NCBI GenBank assembly: GCA_964370715.1
Contig: CAYJKJ010000002.1
Location: 1-64,000, forward strand
Reading direction: 5' to 3'
From: CAYJAY01 sp964370715
GTDB taxonomy: Bacteria; Bacillota; Clostridia; Oscillospirales; Ruminococcaceae
DNA length: 64,000 nucleotides
Under the pieces are notes generated by a model. It saw only the letters and a list, made by a program, of their open reading frames with translations. It had not been told where the DNA came from and made no database searches. Positions 51,036 through 60,956 of this stretch are shown piece after piece; positions within the stretch are counted from its first letter, which is position 1; each line of letters starts with the position of its first letter. A program made the translations under genes and the position numbers.

Positions 51036-51845
51036 ATGGGAAAAACAAAACCAAAAAAAAGCCTTGGCCAAAATTTTTTGATCAACGATGAAATCCCGAT
51101 GATGATAGCAAAAAGCGGAGAGCTTTCAGAGGAATACGGGGTAATCGAGATAGGCCCCGGGCTTGGAGCTTTAACAAAAGAACTTTGCAAAACCGCAAAA
51201 AAAGTTGTTGCGATAGAACTTGATGGCGACGTTATCCCAAAGCTTAAACAACAAACAAAGCAGTTTGACAACCTAACGATAATACAACAAGATATCTTAA
51301 AGATAGACCTTGACGAGTTGATAAAAAATGAATTTGATGGACTTAAAGTTGCAATTTTCGGAAATCTTCCATACTACATAACAACCCCTATAATTATGGG
51401 GATTTTGGAGAAAAACATAAAAGCTGAATACATCGTGGCGATGGTTCAAAAGGAAGCCGGCGAAAGGCTTTCGGCAGACGAAACGACAAGGGAAACGGGA
51501 GCTGTCACCCTCGCTGTTCAATACTATAGCGAAGCGATTATGTTGTTTGATGTTCTCCCCGAAAACTTTTATCCGATACCAAAAGTTACAAGCAGCGTTT
51601 TAAGATTTAACATAAGGCAAACGCCGCCGGTTTTCCCAAAAGATAAACAAAATATGTTTAAGGTTATAAAAGCCGCATTTTCTCAACGCAGAAAAACGGC
51701 AACAAACGCTATTAGCTCGGGAACAGCGTTTGACAAAGCGTTTGTCATTGAAGTTTTTAGAAAACTTTCGATAGATTTAAATATAAGAGCGGAAAGACTT
51801 TCGCTTCAAAACTACAGCGATATTTCGGATATGCTTTATAAATGA
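51036..51845 (+). CDS. rsmA: 16S rRNA dimethyladenosine transferase
   Basis: Dimethylates A1518 and A1519 in the 3' hairpin of 16S rRNA. KKSLGQNFLIN start, SAM motif IEIGPGLGALTKEL, catalytic GNLPYYIT, and VQKEAGERL; 269 aa. The ATG is 4 bp after the cdd stop. The frame extends upstream into cdd, but that part is not conserved. Confidence 0.96.
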   Translation: MGKTKPKKSLGQNFLINDEIPMMIAKSGELSEEYGVIEIGPGLGALTKELCKTAKKVVAIELDGDVIPKLKQQTKQFDNLTIIQQDILKIDLDELIKNEFDGLKVAIFGNLPYYITTPIIMGILEKNIKAEYIVAMVQKEAGERLSADETTRETGAVTLAVQYYSEAIMLFDVLPENFYPIPKVTSSVLRFNIRQTPPVFPKDKQNMFKVIKAAFSQRRKTATNAISSGTAFDKAFVIEVFRKLSIDLNIRAERLSLQNYSDISDMLYK

Positions 51846-51873
51846 AAACTTAAAATAATGGGGGAATAAATTT

Positions 51874-52491
51874 ATGGAACGACCGATGATTATCGGAATA
51901 GCGGGCGGAACAGGTAGCGGAAAGACGACGCTGACAAGGCAGATTTGCAAACATTTCGAAGGCTCGGTTAGCGTTATATACCACGATAACTACTACAACA
52001 AAAACGATAACCTTTCGTTGGAGCAACGTCAAAAGCTAAACTACGACCACCCAAACGCTTTTGAAACATCGCTTATGGTTAAACATCTATCCAATTTGAG
52101 GGATGGAAAATCGATCGAATGTCCTATCTACGACTTCACTGTACATAACCGAAGCGAACAAACCAAGCTTATTAAATCCGCAAAGGTTATAATAGTTGAG
52201 GGTATTTTGGTCTTTGAGGAAAAGAAGCTTCGAGATCTTATGGATATCAAAATCTTTGTAGACACAGATGCCGACACTCGTATATTAAGAAGGCTTATGC
52301 GAGATGTAGACGAAAGAGGGCGTTCGGTTCAATCGGTTGTATCGCAATATCTAACTACCGTTAAACCTATGCACGAACAGTTTGTCGAACCTAGCAAAAG
52401 GTTTGCTGATATAATAGTTTTGGATGGCGGCTATAATCTTGTCGCTATCGACATGATTATGAATAAAATTCAACGCCATATAGAAAATTAA
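51874..52491 (+). CDS. udk: uridine kinase
   Basis: Phosphorylates uridine and cytidine. P-loop GIAGGTGSGKTTL, YHDNYYNKNDNL, YDFTVHNRSEQT substrate segment, VEGILVFEEKKLRDL, DADTRILRRLMRD lid. 205 aa. Cotranscribed with cdd: together they salvage cytidine. AATGGGGGA precedes the ATG. Confidence 0.96.
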   Translation: MERPMIIGIAGGTGSGKTTLTRQICKHFEGSVSVIYHDNYYNKNDNLSLEQRQKLNYDHPNAFETSLMVKHLSNLRDGKSIECPIYDFTVHNRSEQTKLIKSAKVIIVEGILVFEEKKLRDLMDIKIFVDTDADTRILRRLMRDVDERGRSVQSVVSQYLTTVKPMHEQFVEPSKRFADIIVLDGGYNLVAIDMIMNKIQRHIEN

Positions 52492-52531
52492 AAAATATAA
52501 TAACGATTAAAAAACAAAGGGGTATAGAAAA

Positions 52532-52792
52532 ATGAAAAGTGTGTCATACAATACAAAAGGAGTTTGCGCTAGCAAGATACATTTCAATCTCGACGAACAA
52601 ACCGGAACGCTACATGATATAGTTTTTGTTAACGGCTGTGAGGGGAATTTAACCGCAATTTCAAAGTTGCTTGAAGGAAAAAATGCTAGCGATGTTGTTG
52701 AATTGCTTTCGGGCAACGACTGCGACGGCAGAGGAACATCCTGTGCGGATCAGCTTGCAAAAGCTGTTCAAAACGCTTTGATAATGGCTTAA
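52532..52792 (+). CDS. TSCPD domain protein (TIGR03905-like)
   Basis: 86-aa protein with the TSCPD-type ending: YNTKGVCASKIHFNLDEQTG, FVNGCEGNL, and GRGTSCADQLAKA. Four Cys residues suggest metal or redox chemistry. TSCPD domains also form the C-terminus of class II ribonucleotide reductases; the free-standing version is uncharacterised. Last gene of the cdd run; a strong terminator follows. Confidence 0.85.
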   Translation: MKSVSYNTKGVCASKIHFNLDEQTGTLHDIVFVNGCEGNLTAISKLLEGKNASDVVELLSGNDCDGRGTSCADQLAKAVQNALIMA

Positions 52793-52812
52793 AAGAAATA
52801 CATACAAAAGCT

Positions 52813-52847
52813 AAAATGCCGTTGGTTTGAAAAACCAACGGCATTTT
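52813..52847. terminator. bidirectional terminator
   Basis: A perfect 16-bp stem (52813-52828 with 52832-52847) around GAA; T-runs follow on both strands. Between the convergent TSCPD and GGDEF-EAL genes. Confidence 0.92.
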
Positions 52848-52862
52848 GCTTATTTTATACTT

Positions 52863-54794
52863 TTAAGAGATAAACTTAACATATTCATTAAACGGCAACG
52901 GTTTTGAAAATACATAGCCTTGGATATAATCGCATCCATTGTCTATAAGGAAATCTTTGATCTCATCATCTTCAACACCCTCCATAACAACTTCGACAGA
53001 GCTGTCGAGAGCTTTAACCGCCGTTAAAAACTTGACAAAAAAATCTCTTCTTTGTTCAGTTGCCGTCGAGCTTACAACTAAGCTTCGGTCAAATTTAATT
53101 ATACGAATCGGTATGTTAAAGAACATACTGAAGTTTGAATATTCAACTCCGAAATCATCGAGTTCCAAAACAAACCCACGTTTAATAAAATCATTCATAA
53201 TAACGAGGGTGCTTTCGATATCGGTTGCAAACGTTCTTTCGGTTAACTCAATCTTTATCATCTCGGGCGAAAGATTGTAATGACGGACTATGTTGTATAC
53301 CGCATCAACCGAGCCGCTTTTCATGAAAAACACATAAGGGAAATTAACCGAAATTGAGGAAATTTTTAGTTTATCTTTAAATTTCTCCAATAGTTTTTGA
53401 TAATCGGAACAAACCAGTTCCAACATTGTTATCGTTATCTTGATTATCAATCCCGTGTCTTCCGCAATAGGAATAAATTCAGCCGGAGAGATAAACTCCC
53501 CTTGTTCCGGTTTAAATCTAATCAAAGCTTCCGCCATCGTGAAATCATCTTCCTCAACGGAATATATAGGCTGATAATACGCCTCAAACCCATCCGTTTC
53601 AAGAGCGTGTTTTATGCGTTCGATGACATAGTTTCTGCGTTTCATTCTCTCGCAAACAGCTATATCATATACAAAATTAATGTTTCCGGCGCCTTTTTTT
53701 ATGAGCGACAAGGAATAATCCATCGCTGATATAAGACCCTCTGCTTTGTTTCCAAAATCGGGAAAATCCACTCTTGCATAGATGAAATCCAGCGATGTGT
53801 TGCTGTTGTCTACATCGTATGGTTGGCTTATATCTTTATAAACCTGTTCAATTCTTTTTAATGAACCATCTTCATATTCGGGCAAAATTATTGCAAATTC
53901 ATCGCCTGAATAACGAAACAGGTATCTATGTGGATATGAAACTCTAAGCCTTATCGCTATCTGTTCAAGCAAGGCATCCCCAAACTCTAATCCGTTGCGC
54001 TCGTTTATACCTTTGAAATTTCGTATGCTAAAAACAAACAGCGAGTATGGCACGTTTGCTTTACAAAGCTTTGTCATTTGATTTGTAAGGGTCGAACGAT
54101 TGTTAAGCTCGGTTAAAGCGTCGGTCGTGTGGGACACGTTTTGCACATAAAATTGAATAATAAGCACGCCGGCAACGCTTGCTATTCCCGAAAGTTGAAG
54201 AGGGGGATAGAACAACTGTGTGCAGAAAATCAAGCTAGCTATAAATAGATTTAAGCAGATTATAAGCACGCCGTTTCGTTGCGGTGTTTTGAAATTTTTA
54301 ACCGTTAGGTATATGACCAAACCAAAGTATAAAAGCGCTATGACATATGTTATTCTGAACCATTCGCCCCTTATATATCCTTCGGTTGGAGATATCGTGA
54401 ATATCATTCTATGGAAACTGTTGGTTAAAATTATTACGCAATATATAGCATACGGCAACCACGCCCAAACATATTTTTTGAAAAAATGAAATTTATATGT
54501 TTTGTAGTTTGTTAGAGTTATACCATAAAACAACGCAAGAGGAGCGGCAACCGGTGAAGTTAGAAAATAGAGATATTTCAAAACATCTACTAGCCAGATT
54601 GGATAGTCCATAAAAAAATCTGCAGTTATGAGCGAACCAATCGTTACAATAATCGAAACAAAAGTTCCGATCTGCATCCACTTCAAAGCGCCATACCTTG
54701 TAGTGCCTTTGTTCTGATCTAACCAAAAGCCGACCATCGCAAGACATATAACAATAAGCGAAGCATATTCAGCCGCCAAATTGTAAAAAGCCAT
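52863..54794 (-). CDS. membrane GGDEF-EAL c-di-GMP protein
   Basis: 643 aa: about seven N-terminal membrane helices (1-220), GGDEF domain (about 225-385) with SGDEFAI at about 295 instead of GGDEF, and EAL domain (about 395-640) with EALIRF, IELTER, LDDFGVEYS, KFDRSL, GVEDDEIKDF and QGYVFSKP. The EAL looks competent for c-di-GMP hydrolysis; the SGDEF variant may keep cyclase or GTP-binding function. Own promoter upstream; GGGGAC before the ATG. Confidence 0.88.
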   Translation of the reverse strand: MAFYNLAAEYASLIVICLAMVGFWLDQNKGTTRYGALKWMQIGTFVSIIVTIGSLITADFFMDYPIWLVDVLKYLYFLTSPVAAPLALFYGITLTNYKTYKFHFFKKYVWAWLPYAIYCVIILTNSFHRMIFTISPTEGYIRGEWFRITYVIALLYFGLVIYLTVKNFKTPQRNGVLIICLNLFIASLIFCTQLFYPPLQLSGIASVAGVLIIQFYVQNVSHTTDALTELNNRSTLTNQMTKLCKANVPYSLFVFSIRNFKGINERNGLEFGDALLEQIAIRLRVSYPHRYLFRYSGDEFAIILPEYEDGSLKRIEQVYKDISQPYDVDNSNTSLDFIYARVDFPDFGNKAEGLISAMDYSLSLIKKGAGNINFVYDIAVCERMKRRNYVIERIKHALETDGFEAYYQPIYSVEEDDFTMAEALIRFKPEQGEFISPAEFIPIAEDTGLIIKITITMLELVCSDYQKLLEKFKDKLKISSISVNFPYVFFMKSGSVDAVYNIVRHYNLSPEMIKIELTERTFATDIESTLVIMNDFIKRGFVLELDDFGVEYSNFSMFFNIPIRIIKFDRSLVVSSTATEQRRDFFVKFLTAVKALDSSVEVVMEGVEDDEIKDFLIDNGCDYIQGYVFSKPLPFNEYVKFIS

Positions 54795-54849
54795 ACAAAC
54801 ACGTCCCCATAATCTAAATTCGTTTTAAAAACATAGTAATATTTATACC

Positions 54850-54878
54850 ATTATACACCGACTTTTATCGATTGTCTA
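54850..54878 (-). promoter_or_regulatory. promoter of the GGDEF-EAL gene
   Basis: Minus strand TAGACA (54873-54878), 17 bp, TATAAT (54850-54855), 56 bp before the start codon. Confidence 0.65.
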
Positions 54879-54899
54879 CAAACTAACTGCAATAATTTT

Positions 54900-55146
54900 A
54901 TGAATTGTTTATTAAATTAACAATATCATCGTTAATTTTTTATGATTTTTTCGTTAATAAATATTAAACTTTTAAAGAGACTACAACGAAACAAGCATAA
55001 TGCACAAAAATCATAGGAACGATCCTGTATGGTCGCCCGAAATCAATGGTAGCTCCAAAGTTTCGGGGTCTCCAAGCAAGATCGCCCCTTTATTCTTAGT
55101 TTGTTTAACAGGTTTTGTTCACAGGTTAAACCAAACGACAGCTCGT
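54900..55146. other. gene-free stretch downstream of ftsH
   Basis: The AT-rich half (54900-55000) shows no gene. The half next to ftsH is more GC-rich and contains CCGAAA/TTTCGG and GGGG/CCCC pairs around 55035-55087 on the minus strand. A stop-to-stop minus-strand frame reads LLGDPETLELPLISGDHTG but has no start codon or ribosome site. It may be a decayed gene remnant or a structured RNA; I cannot decide. Confidence 0.35.
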
Positions 55147-57096
55147 TTAGTCCTCTACATTGGTTTCGTCTGTTTCCATAGCCTCTTGTTGTTCGCTTGT
55201 TTGTTGCTCTTCAGCGTTTCCCTCTTTAAGCGGAGATAAAATCTCTTGTGCTTGTTCTCCATCTGCTTCCATAACCGCCTTAAAGGTGTTGCCGTCCATC
55301 TTTTCAAATTCAAGCAAAGCTTTTGTTACTATCTCGAGTTTGTCTTTATGTTCATTCAACATCTTTTCGCATTTATCAAAACAATCTTCAATAAGGTTTT
55401 TGATCTCGTGGTCGATTTCGTTAGCAAAGTTTTCGCTATAGTTCTTTTGTTGTTGCGTGAAATCTCGTCCTAGGAAAACCTCATCTTGAGAGCCATAAAC
55501 AACAGGACCCAGTTTTTCCGAAAAACCGTATTTCGTAATCATATTACGAGCGATTGCTGTTGCTCTTTGAAGGTCGTTTGAAGCGCCTGTCGAGATATCA
55601 TCAAGCGTCAAGCTTTCCGCAACACGACCGCCAAGCAACGTTATAATCTCGGCTATCATCTCTTTTTTTGTTTTAAACTGTTTGTCCTCATTAGGCAACG
55701 AAACGGTGTAGCCGCCCGCCATCCCCCTCGGAATTATCGATATTTGATGAACCGGTTGGTGTGGTGTGTAGTAGTAGTGTGCAATAGCGTGTCCGGCTTC
55801 ATGATATGCCGTAAGTTTTCTTTCATGTTCCGTCACAACACGGGATTTCTTTTCAGGCCCTACGATAACCTTCATAGTGGCTTCCTCTATGTCTTGCTCG
55901 GTTATAGCCTTGCGCTTTTTCCTTGCCGCCAAAAGTGCCGCTTCGTTCAACAGATTTTCAAGATCCGCTCCGGTGAAACCGGGGGTGGATTTTGCTATCG
56001 TCGAAAGGTCAACATCGGGGCCTAGCGGTTTGTTTCGAGCGTGAACTTTAAGAATAGCTTCTCTGCCCTTCATGTCGGGATGCCCAACATAAACCTCACG
56101 GTCAAACCTGCCCGGACGCAATAGCGCCGGATCGAGAATATCGTTTCGGTTGGTTGCCGCCATAACAATAACGCCATCGTTTGTTGCAAATCCATCCATC
56201 TCAACCAAAAGTTGGTTAAGGGTTTGTTCTCTTTCATCATGTCCGCCGCCAAGGCCTGCGCCCCTTCGGCGACCGACTGCATCTATTTCGTCGATAAATA
56301 TAATAGCCGGCCTTGTCTTTTTCGCTTTGTCGAATAGGTCACGAACCCTCGACGCACCGACACCGACATATAGTTCAACAAAGTCTGAACCCGATATCGA
56401 ATAAAACGGAACTCCGGCTTCCCCTGCAACAGCACGAGCAAGCAAAGTTTTACCCGTTCCCGGAGGACCAACAAGCAGAACACCTCGAGGGATTTTTGCC
56501 CCAAGCGTTCCAAAATCCAGTGGGTTTTTAAGATATTCTACTATCTCGGTTAATTCTTCTTTTTCTTCGTCTGCTCCGGCCACGTCGTCAAACGTCGCTT
56601 TTCTGCCTTCCTCCGAAGCGTTCTTTGTTCTCGCTTTTCCAACAGAACCAATCTTTCCGCCGCCTTGTCCCATCATCGACATATAGAAGAATATAATAAC
56701 CCCTACCATCAATATGAACGGCAACGCCGAGAAGATCATAGCCCAAATATCCGATGTTCTTGTAACATCATATTCTATCGGTTCGTCGGAGTTTAGCGTG
56801 TTGTATGCTTCAACCACCGACAGTATATAGTCCTCAAAGAGGGCAATACTTGGGATTTCATATGTGTTTGGGAGCGCATCTTCTGCGTCACCCTTTAATT
56901 TATATGCCAGTTCTCCCGAGCTGTAATCAAATGTAAACGATTCTACTTTATTTTCTTTAAAGAGATCAGAAATTTCATAAAACTGTTCGGTGGGTTCGGT
57001 GCCAAGATTGTTGAACAAAAACAGCATCGAAAGCGCCAGTATAACAAAAACTATAATCGGTATGCCTTTTCCGCCTCTGTTGTTGCTTGTTTGCAT
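55147..57096 (-). CDS. ftsH: ATP-dependent zinc metalloprotease FtsH
   Basis: Membrane-anchored AAA protease that removes damaged or regulatory membrane proteins; hexameric. Two N-terminal helices flank an extracellular domain (about 15-35 and 118-140). AAA domain: GPPGTGKTLLARAVAGE, Walker B IIFIDEIDAVG, second region of homology LRPGRFDREV. Protease domain with zinc motif HEAGH about 428. 649 aa, with an acidic Gln-rich tail. Follows hpt, as in many Firmicutes. Confidence 0.98.
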   Translation of the reverse strand: MQTSNNRGGKGIPIIVFVILALSMLFLFNNLGTEPTEQFYEISDLFKENKVESFTFDYSSGELAYKLKGDAEDALPNTYEIPSIALFEDYILSVVEAYNTLNSDEPIEYDVTRTSDIWAMIFSALPFILMVGVIIFFYMSMMGQGGGKIGSVGKARTKNASEEGRKATFDDVAGADEEKEELTEIVEYLKNPLDFGTLGAKIPRGVLLVGPPGTGKTLLARAVAGEAGVPFYSISGSDFVELYVGVGASRVRDLFDKAKKTRPAIIFIDEIDAVGRRRGAGLGGGHDEREQTLNQLLVEMDGFATNDGVIVMAATNRNDILDPALLRPGRFDREVYVGHPDMKGREAILKVHARNKPLGPDVDLSTIAKSTPGFTGADLENLLNEAALLAARKKRKAITEQDIEEATMKVIVGPEKKSRVVTEHERKLTAYHEAGHAIAHYYYTPHQPVHQISIIPRGMAGGYTVSLPNEDKQFKTKKEMIAEIITLLGGRVAESLTLDDISTGASNDLQRATAIARNMITKYGFSEKLGPVVYGSQDEVFLGRDFTQQQKNYSENFANEIDHEIKNLIEDCFDKCEKMLNEHKDKLEIVTKALLEFEKMDGNTFKAVMEADGEQAQEILSPLKEGNAEEQQTSEQQEAMETDETNVED

Positions 57097-57142
57097 AAAT
57101 TAATTCTCATTTCTCCTAAATTTTTTGCAGTTATTTAATTAG

Positions 57143-57712
57143 TTAGTTAACTCCAAGAGCCTCAGCATCTTCGGCTGTGTAGACGCATGGTTTTAAAACT
57201 CCGATATAAGGCAAGTTGCGGTATTTTTCTTCATAGTCCAGCCCATATCCGACAACAAACTCATCGGGAACGGTGAAACCTATGTAGTCTGCAACGATGT
57301 CGGCCTCACGGCGAACCGGCTTGTCCAAAAGTGTGCAGATTTTAAGGCTTTTTGGTTTTCTTCCGTTAAGGATATCTCTAAGATATGAAAGAGTTTTTCC
57401 GCTATCCAAAATATCCTCTACTATGAGAAGATCTTTTTTATCGATAGGAATGTCAAGATCTTTAACTATCTTAACTACCCCTGTGCTTTTAACGCCACCT
57501 TCGAAACTCGACACAACCATGAAATCGATCTCGGTGTGTATATCTATCTCTCGAACAAGGTCGGCAACAAAAAGAATAGATCCTTTAAGCACGCTTATTA
57601 TCATAAGGTCATTGCTGTGTGCATAATCTTTTGAAATCTGTTTGCCGAGTTCCCTTGTTTTTCTTGCTATTTCCTCTTCTGTTATAAGTGTTTTCAAGAT
57701 ATCATTATGCAT
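57143..57712 (-). CDS. hpt: hypoxanthine phosphoribosyltransferase
   Basis: Purine salvage: converts hypoxanthine or guanine plus PRPP to IMP or GMP. The PRPP motif LLIVEDILDSGKTL and the N-terminal flexible-loop region MIISVLKGSILFVADLVREI are typical. 189 aa, starting 1 bp after tilS stops. Confidence 0.96.
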   Translation of the reverse strand: MHNDILKTLITEEEIARKTRELGKQISKDYAHSNDLMIISVLKGSILFVADLVREIDIHTEIDFMVVSSFEGGVKSTGVVKIVKDLDIPIDKKDLLIVEDILDSGKTLSYLRDILNGRKPKSLKICTLLDKPVRREADIVADYIGFTVPDEFVVGYGLDYEEKYRNLPYIGVLKPCVYTAEDAEALGVN

Positions 57713-57713
57713 A

Positions 57714-59069
57714 TTATACCTCCAAGCTTATATTTATATTTATTATTGATTTAGTTTTATCATCTATAGCAACTCGTTGGTCTACACCCTCGCCAAACAT
57801 CCAAACCACCCCTACCTCATCCGCTAACACAGGGTAAAGCGACTTTTCTTTTGAAGTAAGTTTTTTTTCGATAAACATTTTTTTAAGGGTTTTTGTCACT
57901 TTGCGTCGCCTCGAACAAAAAACATCGTTTGGTTTTCTTGTTCGCCAACATAAATCACCAACTATTTTATCACAATCTATCGAATTATTGTAGACAAATT
58001 TTAAACTTTTTTCAGGAATTTCTTCTTTTTTAAAAAGCTTTTGCTCGCAAAGCGCAATATATCTTTCGTTTATCCTTGTTTTTTGCAATCGAAACTTTGT
58101 TTCATACGATATATCTCGCTGTTCCCTTTGTTCAAACCAAAAACTTTGCTTTTGGCAAACAAAAAACAAATGCTTTTCTATCTGAACGGTTTTTTGTTCT
58201 ACAACGGCGTTTAATGTGAGATTAATAATCTTTTCCGATATATTCTTTGAATGCAAAAACAGCAGTTGTTTTAAAAGTTGTTTTTGCAAAAATTCCGTTT
58301 CGTTTAAAAACCCTTGTCGGTCAAACGTTTTGTTCCCTTTATCCAAGGCGTTTGAAAATTCTTTTGTTTTTTCATCTATATATTGTTCCGCTTCAAACGA
58401 AAAATCCGAAAGCCTTGAAATGTTTTCTAAAGCCTTTTGATTAATCTCGAGAAGTTTCGGAAAAACCGAAAGCCTAATCTTGTTTCTTGAATAGTCCCCC
58501 GAAAGATTTGAGCTGTCGGTTGCGTATTCGATGCCCTGTTCTTCGCAAAACAGTTCTATTGTTTCCCTTGAAACATCAAGTAGCGGGCGTATCGCCGTCT
58601 TTGTGTTTGCCTTAATCGAGCGCAAAGCGGAAATTCCGCCGCCCCTTATGGCGTTGAGCAAAAACGTTTCGGCCTTGTCGTTAAGGTTGTGTGCTGTTAA
58701 AACAACCGCATTCGTTTGGCTTGCTATCAAAGCGAAATATTCATATCTTAGCTGCCTTGCGAAAAGTTCAAACGAGGTTCTTTTGGGTCGTTCCCTCTCG
58801 TTCATATGCCCAAACCCAACAAAAAGTTTAACGTTTCGTTGTTCGCAAAATCTTTCGACCAACCTTTGTTCCGCTTGGTTTTCCTCTTTCCTTGTGCCAT
58901 GGTTAAAATGGCAAAGATATATCTCGTTTATTTCAAGCTGTTGTTTATTTTGAATCGTGAATTCAGCGAGCGCCAGCGAATCCGCTCCGCCCGAAACACA
59001 GATTAAAACATTTTTATCTTTTAAAGATATCCCCCATTTTTTAAGGGAGTTAAACACAATATCACGCAT
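57714..59069 (-). CDS. tilS: tRNA(Ile)-lysidine synthetase
   Basis: Modifies C34 of the CAU-anticodon tRNA-Ile to lysidine. PP-loop VCVSGGADSLALAEF near residue 26, CHFNHGTRKEE, LTAHNLNDKAETFLLNAIRG and IRPLLDVSRETIELFC in the N-terminal catalytic domain; the C-terminal domain ends near VFCSRRRKVTKTLKKMFIE, the tRNA-binding part. 451 aa. Overlaps dnaB by 8 nt. Confidence 0.95.
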   Translation of the reverse strand: MRDIVFNSLKKWGISLKDKNVLICVSGGADSLALAEFTIQNKQQLEINEIYLCHFNHGTRKEENQAEQRLVERFCEQRNVKLFVGFGHMNERERPKRTSFELFARQLRYEYFALIASQTNAVVLTAHNLNDKAETFLLNAIRGGGISALRSIKANTKTAIRPLLDVSRETIELFCEEQGIEYATDSSNLSGDYSRNKIRLSVFPKLLEINQKALENISRLSDFSFEAEQYIDEKTKEFSNALDKGNKTFDRQGFLNETEFLQKQLLKQLLFLHSKNISEKIINLTLNAVVEQKTVQIEKHLFFVCQKQSFWFEQREQRDISYETKFRLQKTRINERYIALCEQKLFKKEEIPEKSLKFVYNNSIDCDKIVGDLCWRTRKPNDVFCSRRRKVTKTLKKMFIEKKLTSKEKSLYPVLADEVGVVWMFGEGVDQRVAIDDKTKSIININISLEV

Positions 59070-60444
59070 CGTTTATATAACTAACCTCAGTAAACCTCGT
59101 GTGCTGTCCGTCCCATTTCATGGCGATGCTCTTAACTTCGCCATGACGGTTTTTAGCTACTATCAAGTTTATATCTTCAAGATAGGATTGTTCTTGTTCC
59201 CCATCTTCAACCCTGTCTCGATGCAAAAACAAAACGATGTCGGCATCCTGTTCTATCGACCCCGAATCTCGAAGATCCGAAAGCAGCGGTTTTCTTGGCG
59301 ATTGCTGTTTGTCGCCCGCACGGCTAAGCTGGGACAAAACTATTATCGGAACGTTTAGTTCTTTCGCCATAATCTTAAACGCCCTCGTTATATCCGAAAC
59401 CTCTTGATTTCGGCTTTCGGTTCTCTTCCCGCTCCCCCCCATAAGTTGGAGATAGTCGACAATTATCAATCCCAAATTATCAACACGCCTGCATTTTGCT
59501 TTAAGCTCGGTAACCGATATGCTCGATGTGTCATCGATATATATATTAGTTTTGCTAAGTTGCCCTGAGGTTACGGCGATATCCTTGAAATCGTTGTCGC
59601 TAAAATCGCCCGATCTGAACGCATGGGAATTAACCTTGGATTCCGAGCTTAATATTCTTTCGACAAGCTGCATTTTTGTCATCTCGAGCGAGAATATTGC
59701 AACAGCGAGATCCTCGTTTTGCTTTGCCACGTTGGTCGCTATGTTAAGCGCAAAACTTGTTTTACCAACACCGGGTCGTGCCGCTAAAATTATCAAATCG
59801 GATTTATTAAGCCCCGTCAACGTGTGGTCGAAATGTTTAAACCCGGTTTTAAGCCCTAGGAATTTATTTTTATCGGGTCCTGAAATCTTGGAAAGATGTT
59901 CAAGCGTTTCGATAAGCACCGCTTCGATAGGGGTGAGTTCAGATGAGCTTTTTTTGTTTCTTATATCATATATTCTTTGTTCCGCAAAATCCAAAAGCCT
60001 TGTTGCGGTTTCGGATTGTTCTTGGGCTTGTTCCGATATCTCCCTCGACGCTATTATAAGCGATCGCAAAAGGAATTTATCATAAACTATCCTTGCATAC
60101 GTTGCAACGTTTGAAACGGTCGGAACCGATTGGGTTATACCGAAAAGATATGTTTTAGCCGCCGTTTCGTTTTCAAAGATGCTAGCTTGGACCACGGCGT
60201 TAAACACCGTTACAAAGTCTATCGGGTTGCCGGCGGTGAACATCAAAACTATCTCTCGAAAGATGAGTTTGTTGTATTCATGATAAAAATTTTCAGCAGA
60301 AACGATACCCATAACCTCATAAAGAGTCGATGAGTCGGAAATAATAGCTCCGATAACCGCCTGTTCCGCATCACTTGAGAACGGAGCGTTTATCCCCAAA
60401 GCTTCAAAATTAAACTCTGTTTTTGCTGCCACCTTTTCCCCCAA
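59062..60444 (-). CDS. dnaB: replicative DNA helicase
   Basis: Hexameric helicase of the replication fork (DnaC in Bacillus naming). N-terminal primase-interaction domain (about 12-120; NAPFSSDAEQAVIGAIISD), linker helix, RecA-like domain with Walker A ARPGVGKTSFALNIA, LIIVDYLQLM (Walker B), VIVLSQLSR and DLRDSGSIEQDADIV. 460 aa, no intein. Starts 3 bp after rplI. Confidence 0.97.
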   Translation of the reverse strand: MGEKVAAKTEFNFEALGINAPFSSDAEQAVIGAIISDSSTLYEVMGIVSAENFYHEYNKLIFREIVLMFTAGNPIDFVTVFNAVVQASIFENETAAKTYLFGITQSVPTVSNVATYARIVYDKFLLRSLIIASREISEQAQEQSETATRLLDFAEQRIYDIRNKKSSSELTPIEAVLIETLEHLSKISGPDKNKFLGLKTGFKHFDHTLTGLNKSDLIILAARPGVGKTSFALNIATNVAKQNEDLAVAIFSLEMTKMQLVERILSSESKVNSHAFRSGDFSDNDFKDIAVTSGQLSKTNIYIDDTSSISVTELKAKCRRVDNLGLIIVDYLQLMGGSGKRTESRNQEVSDITRAFKIMAKELNVPIIVLSQLSRAGDKQQSPRKPLLSDLRDSGSIEQDADIVLFLHRDRVEDGEQEQSYLEDINLIVAKNRHGEVKSIAMKWDGQHTRFTEVSYINDA

Positions 60445-60447
60445 AAT

Positions 60448-60888
60448 TTAGCCTTCGACGCAAACTTTAAGTTTTGCCGAAACGCCGGAATGAAATTTAA
60501 CCAATGCTTCATAAGTGCCGAAAGATTTAATCTCTTCTACAGAAATCTTCTTTTTATCCACCTCAACACCGAGTTGTTTTTGAACCTCTTCCGCTATTTC
60601 TTTTGACGTTACCGAACCAAAAAGCCTGTTGTTTGTTCCGGCTTTTGCTAGAATTTTAATCTGTTTGCCATCCACTTTAGCGGCAAGTTTTTTAGCCTCT
60701 TCAAGCTCAATCGCTTTTTGGCGAGCTATCGAATCGTTTTTTGCGTTAACTTCGCTCACAGCGCCCGCTGTCGCTTCTTTCGCAAGCTTTCTCGGAAACA
60801 AAAAGTTTCTCGCATAACCATCCGACACATTAACAATCTCGTTCTTTTTTCCGATGCTTTTTACATCTTCAAGTAATACAACTTTCAT
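60448..60888 (-). CDS. rplI: 50S ribosomal protein L9
   Basis: Binds 23S rRNA near the L1 stalk. MKVVLLEDVKSIGKKNEIVN and VSDGYARNFLFPRKLA are the N-terminal rRNA-binding signature; a long connecting helix and the C-terminal domain follow. 146 aa. Order gdpP-rplI-dnaB is classic for Firmicutes. Confidence 0.97.
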   Translation of the reverse strand: MKVVLLEDVKSIGKKNEIVNVSDGYARNFLFPRKLAKEATAGAVSEVNAKNDSIARQKAIELEEAKKLAAKVDGKQIKILAKAGTNNRLFGSVTSKEIAEEVQKQLGVEVDKKKISVEEIKSFGTYEALVKFHSGVSAKLKVCVEG

Positions 60889-60956
60889 TATCTTTACACC
60901 CTTTATATTATTTTTATTTGTTTAAATCAAGTTAAAAATTATAGATTAAACCCAAT

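Noticed and set aside
55000..55239. Plus-strand frame of 79 codons overlapping the ftsH 3' end
   Set aside because: No ribosome site before the ATG, and the second half is antisense to ftsH; composition follows the repeat-like intergenic block.
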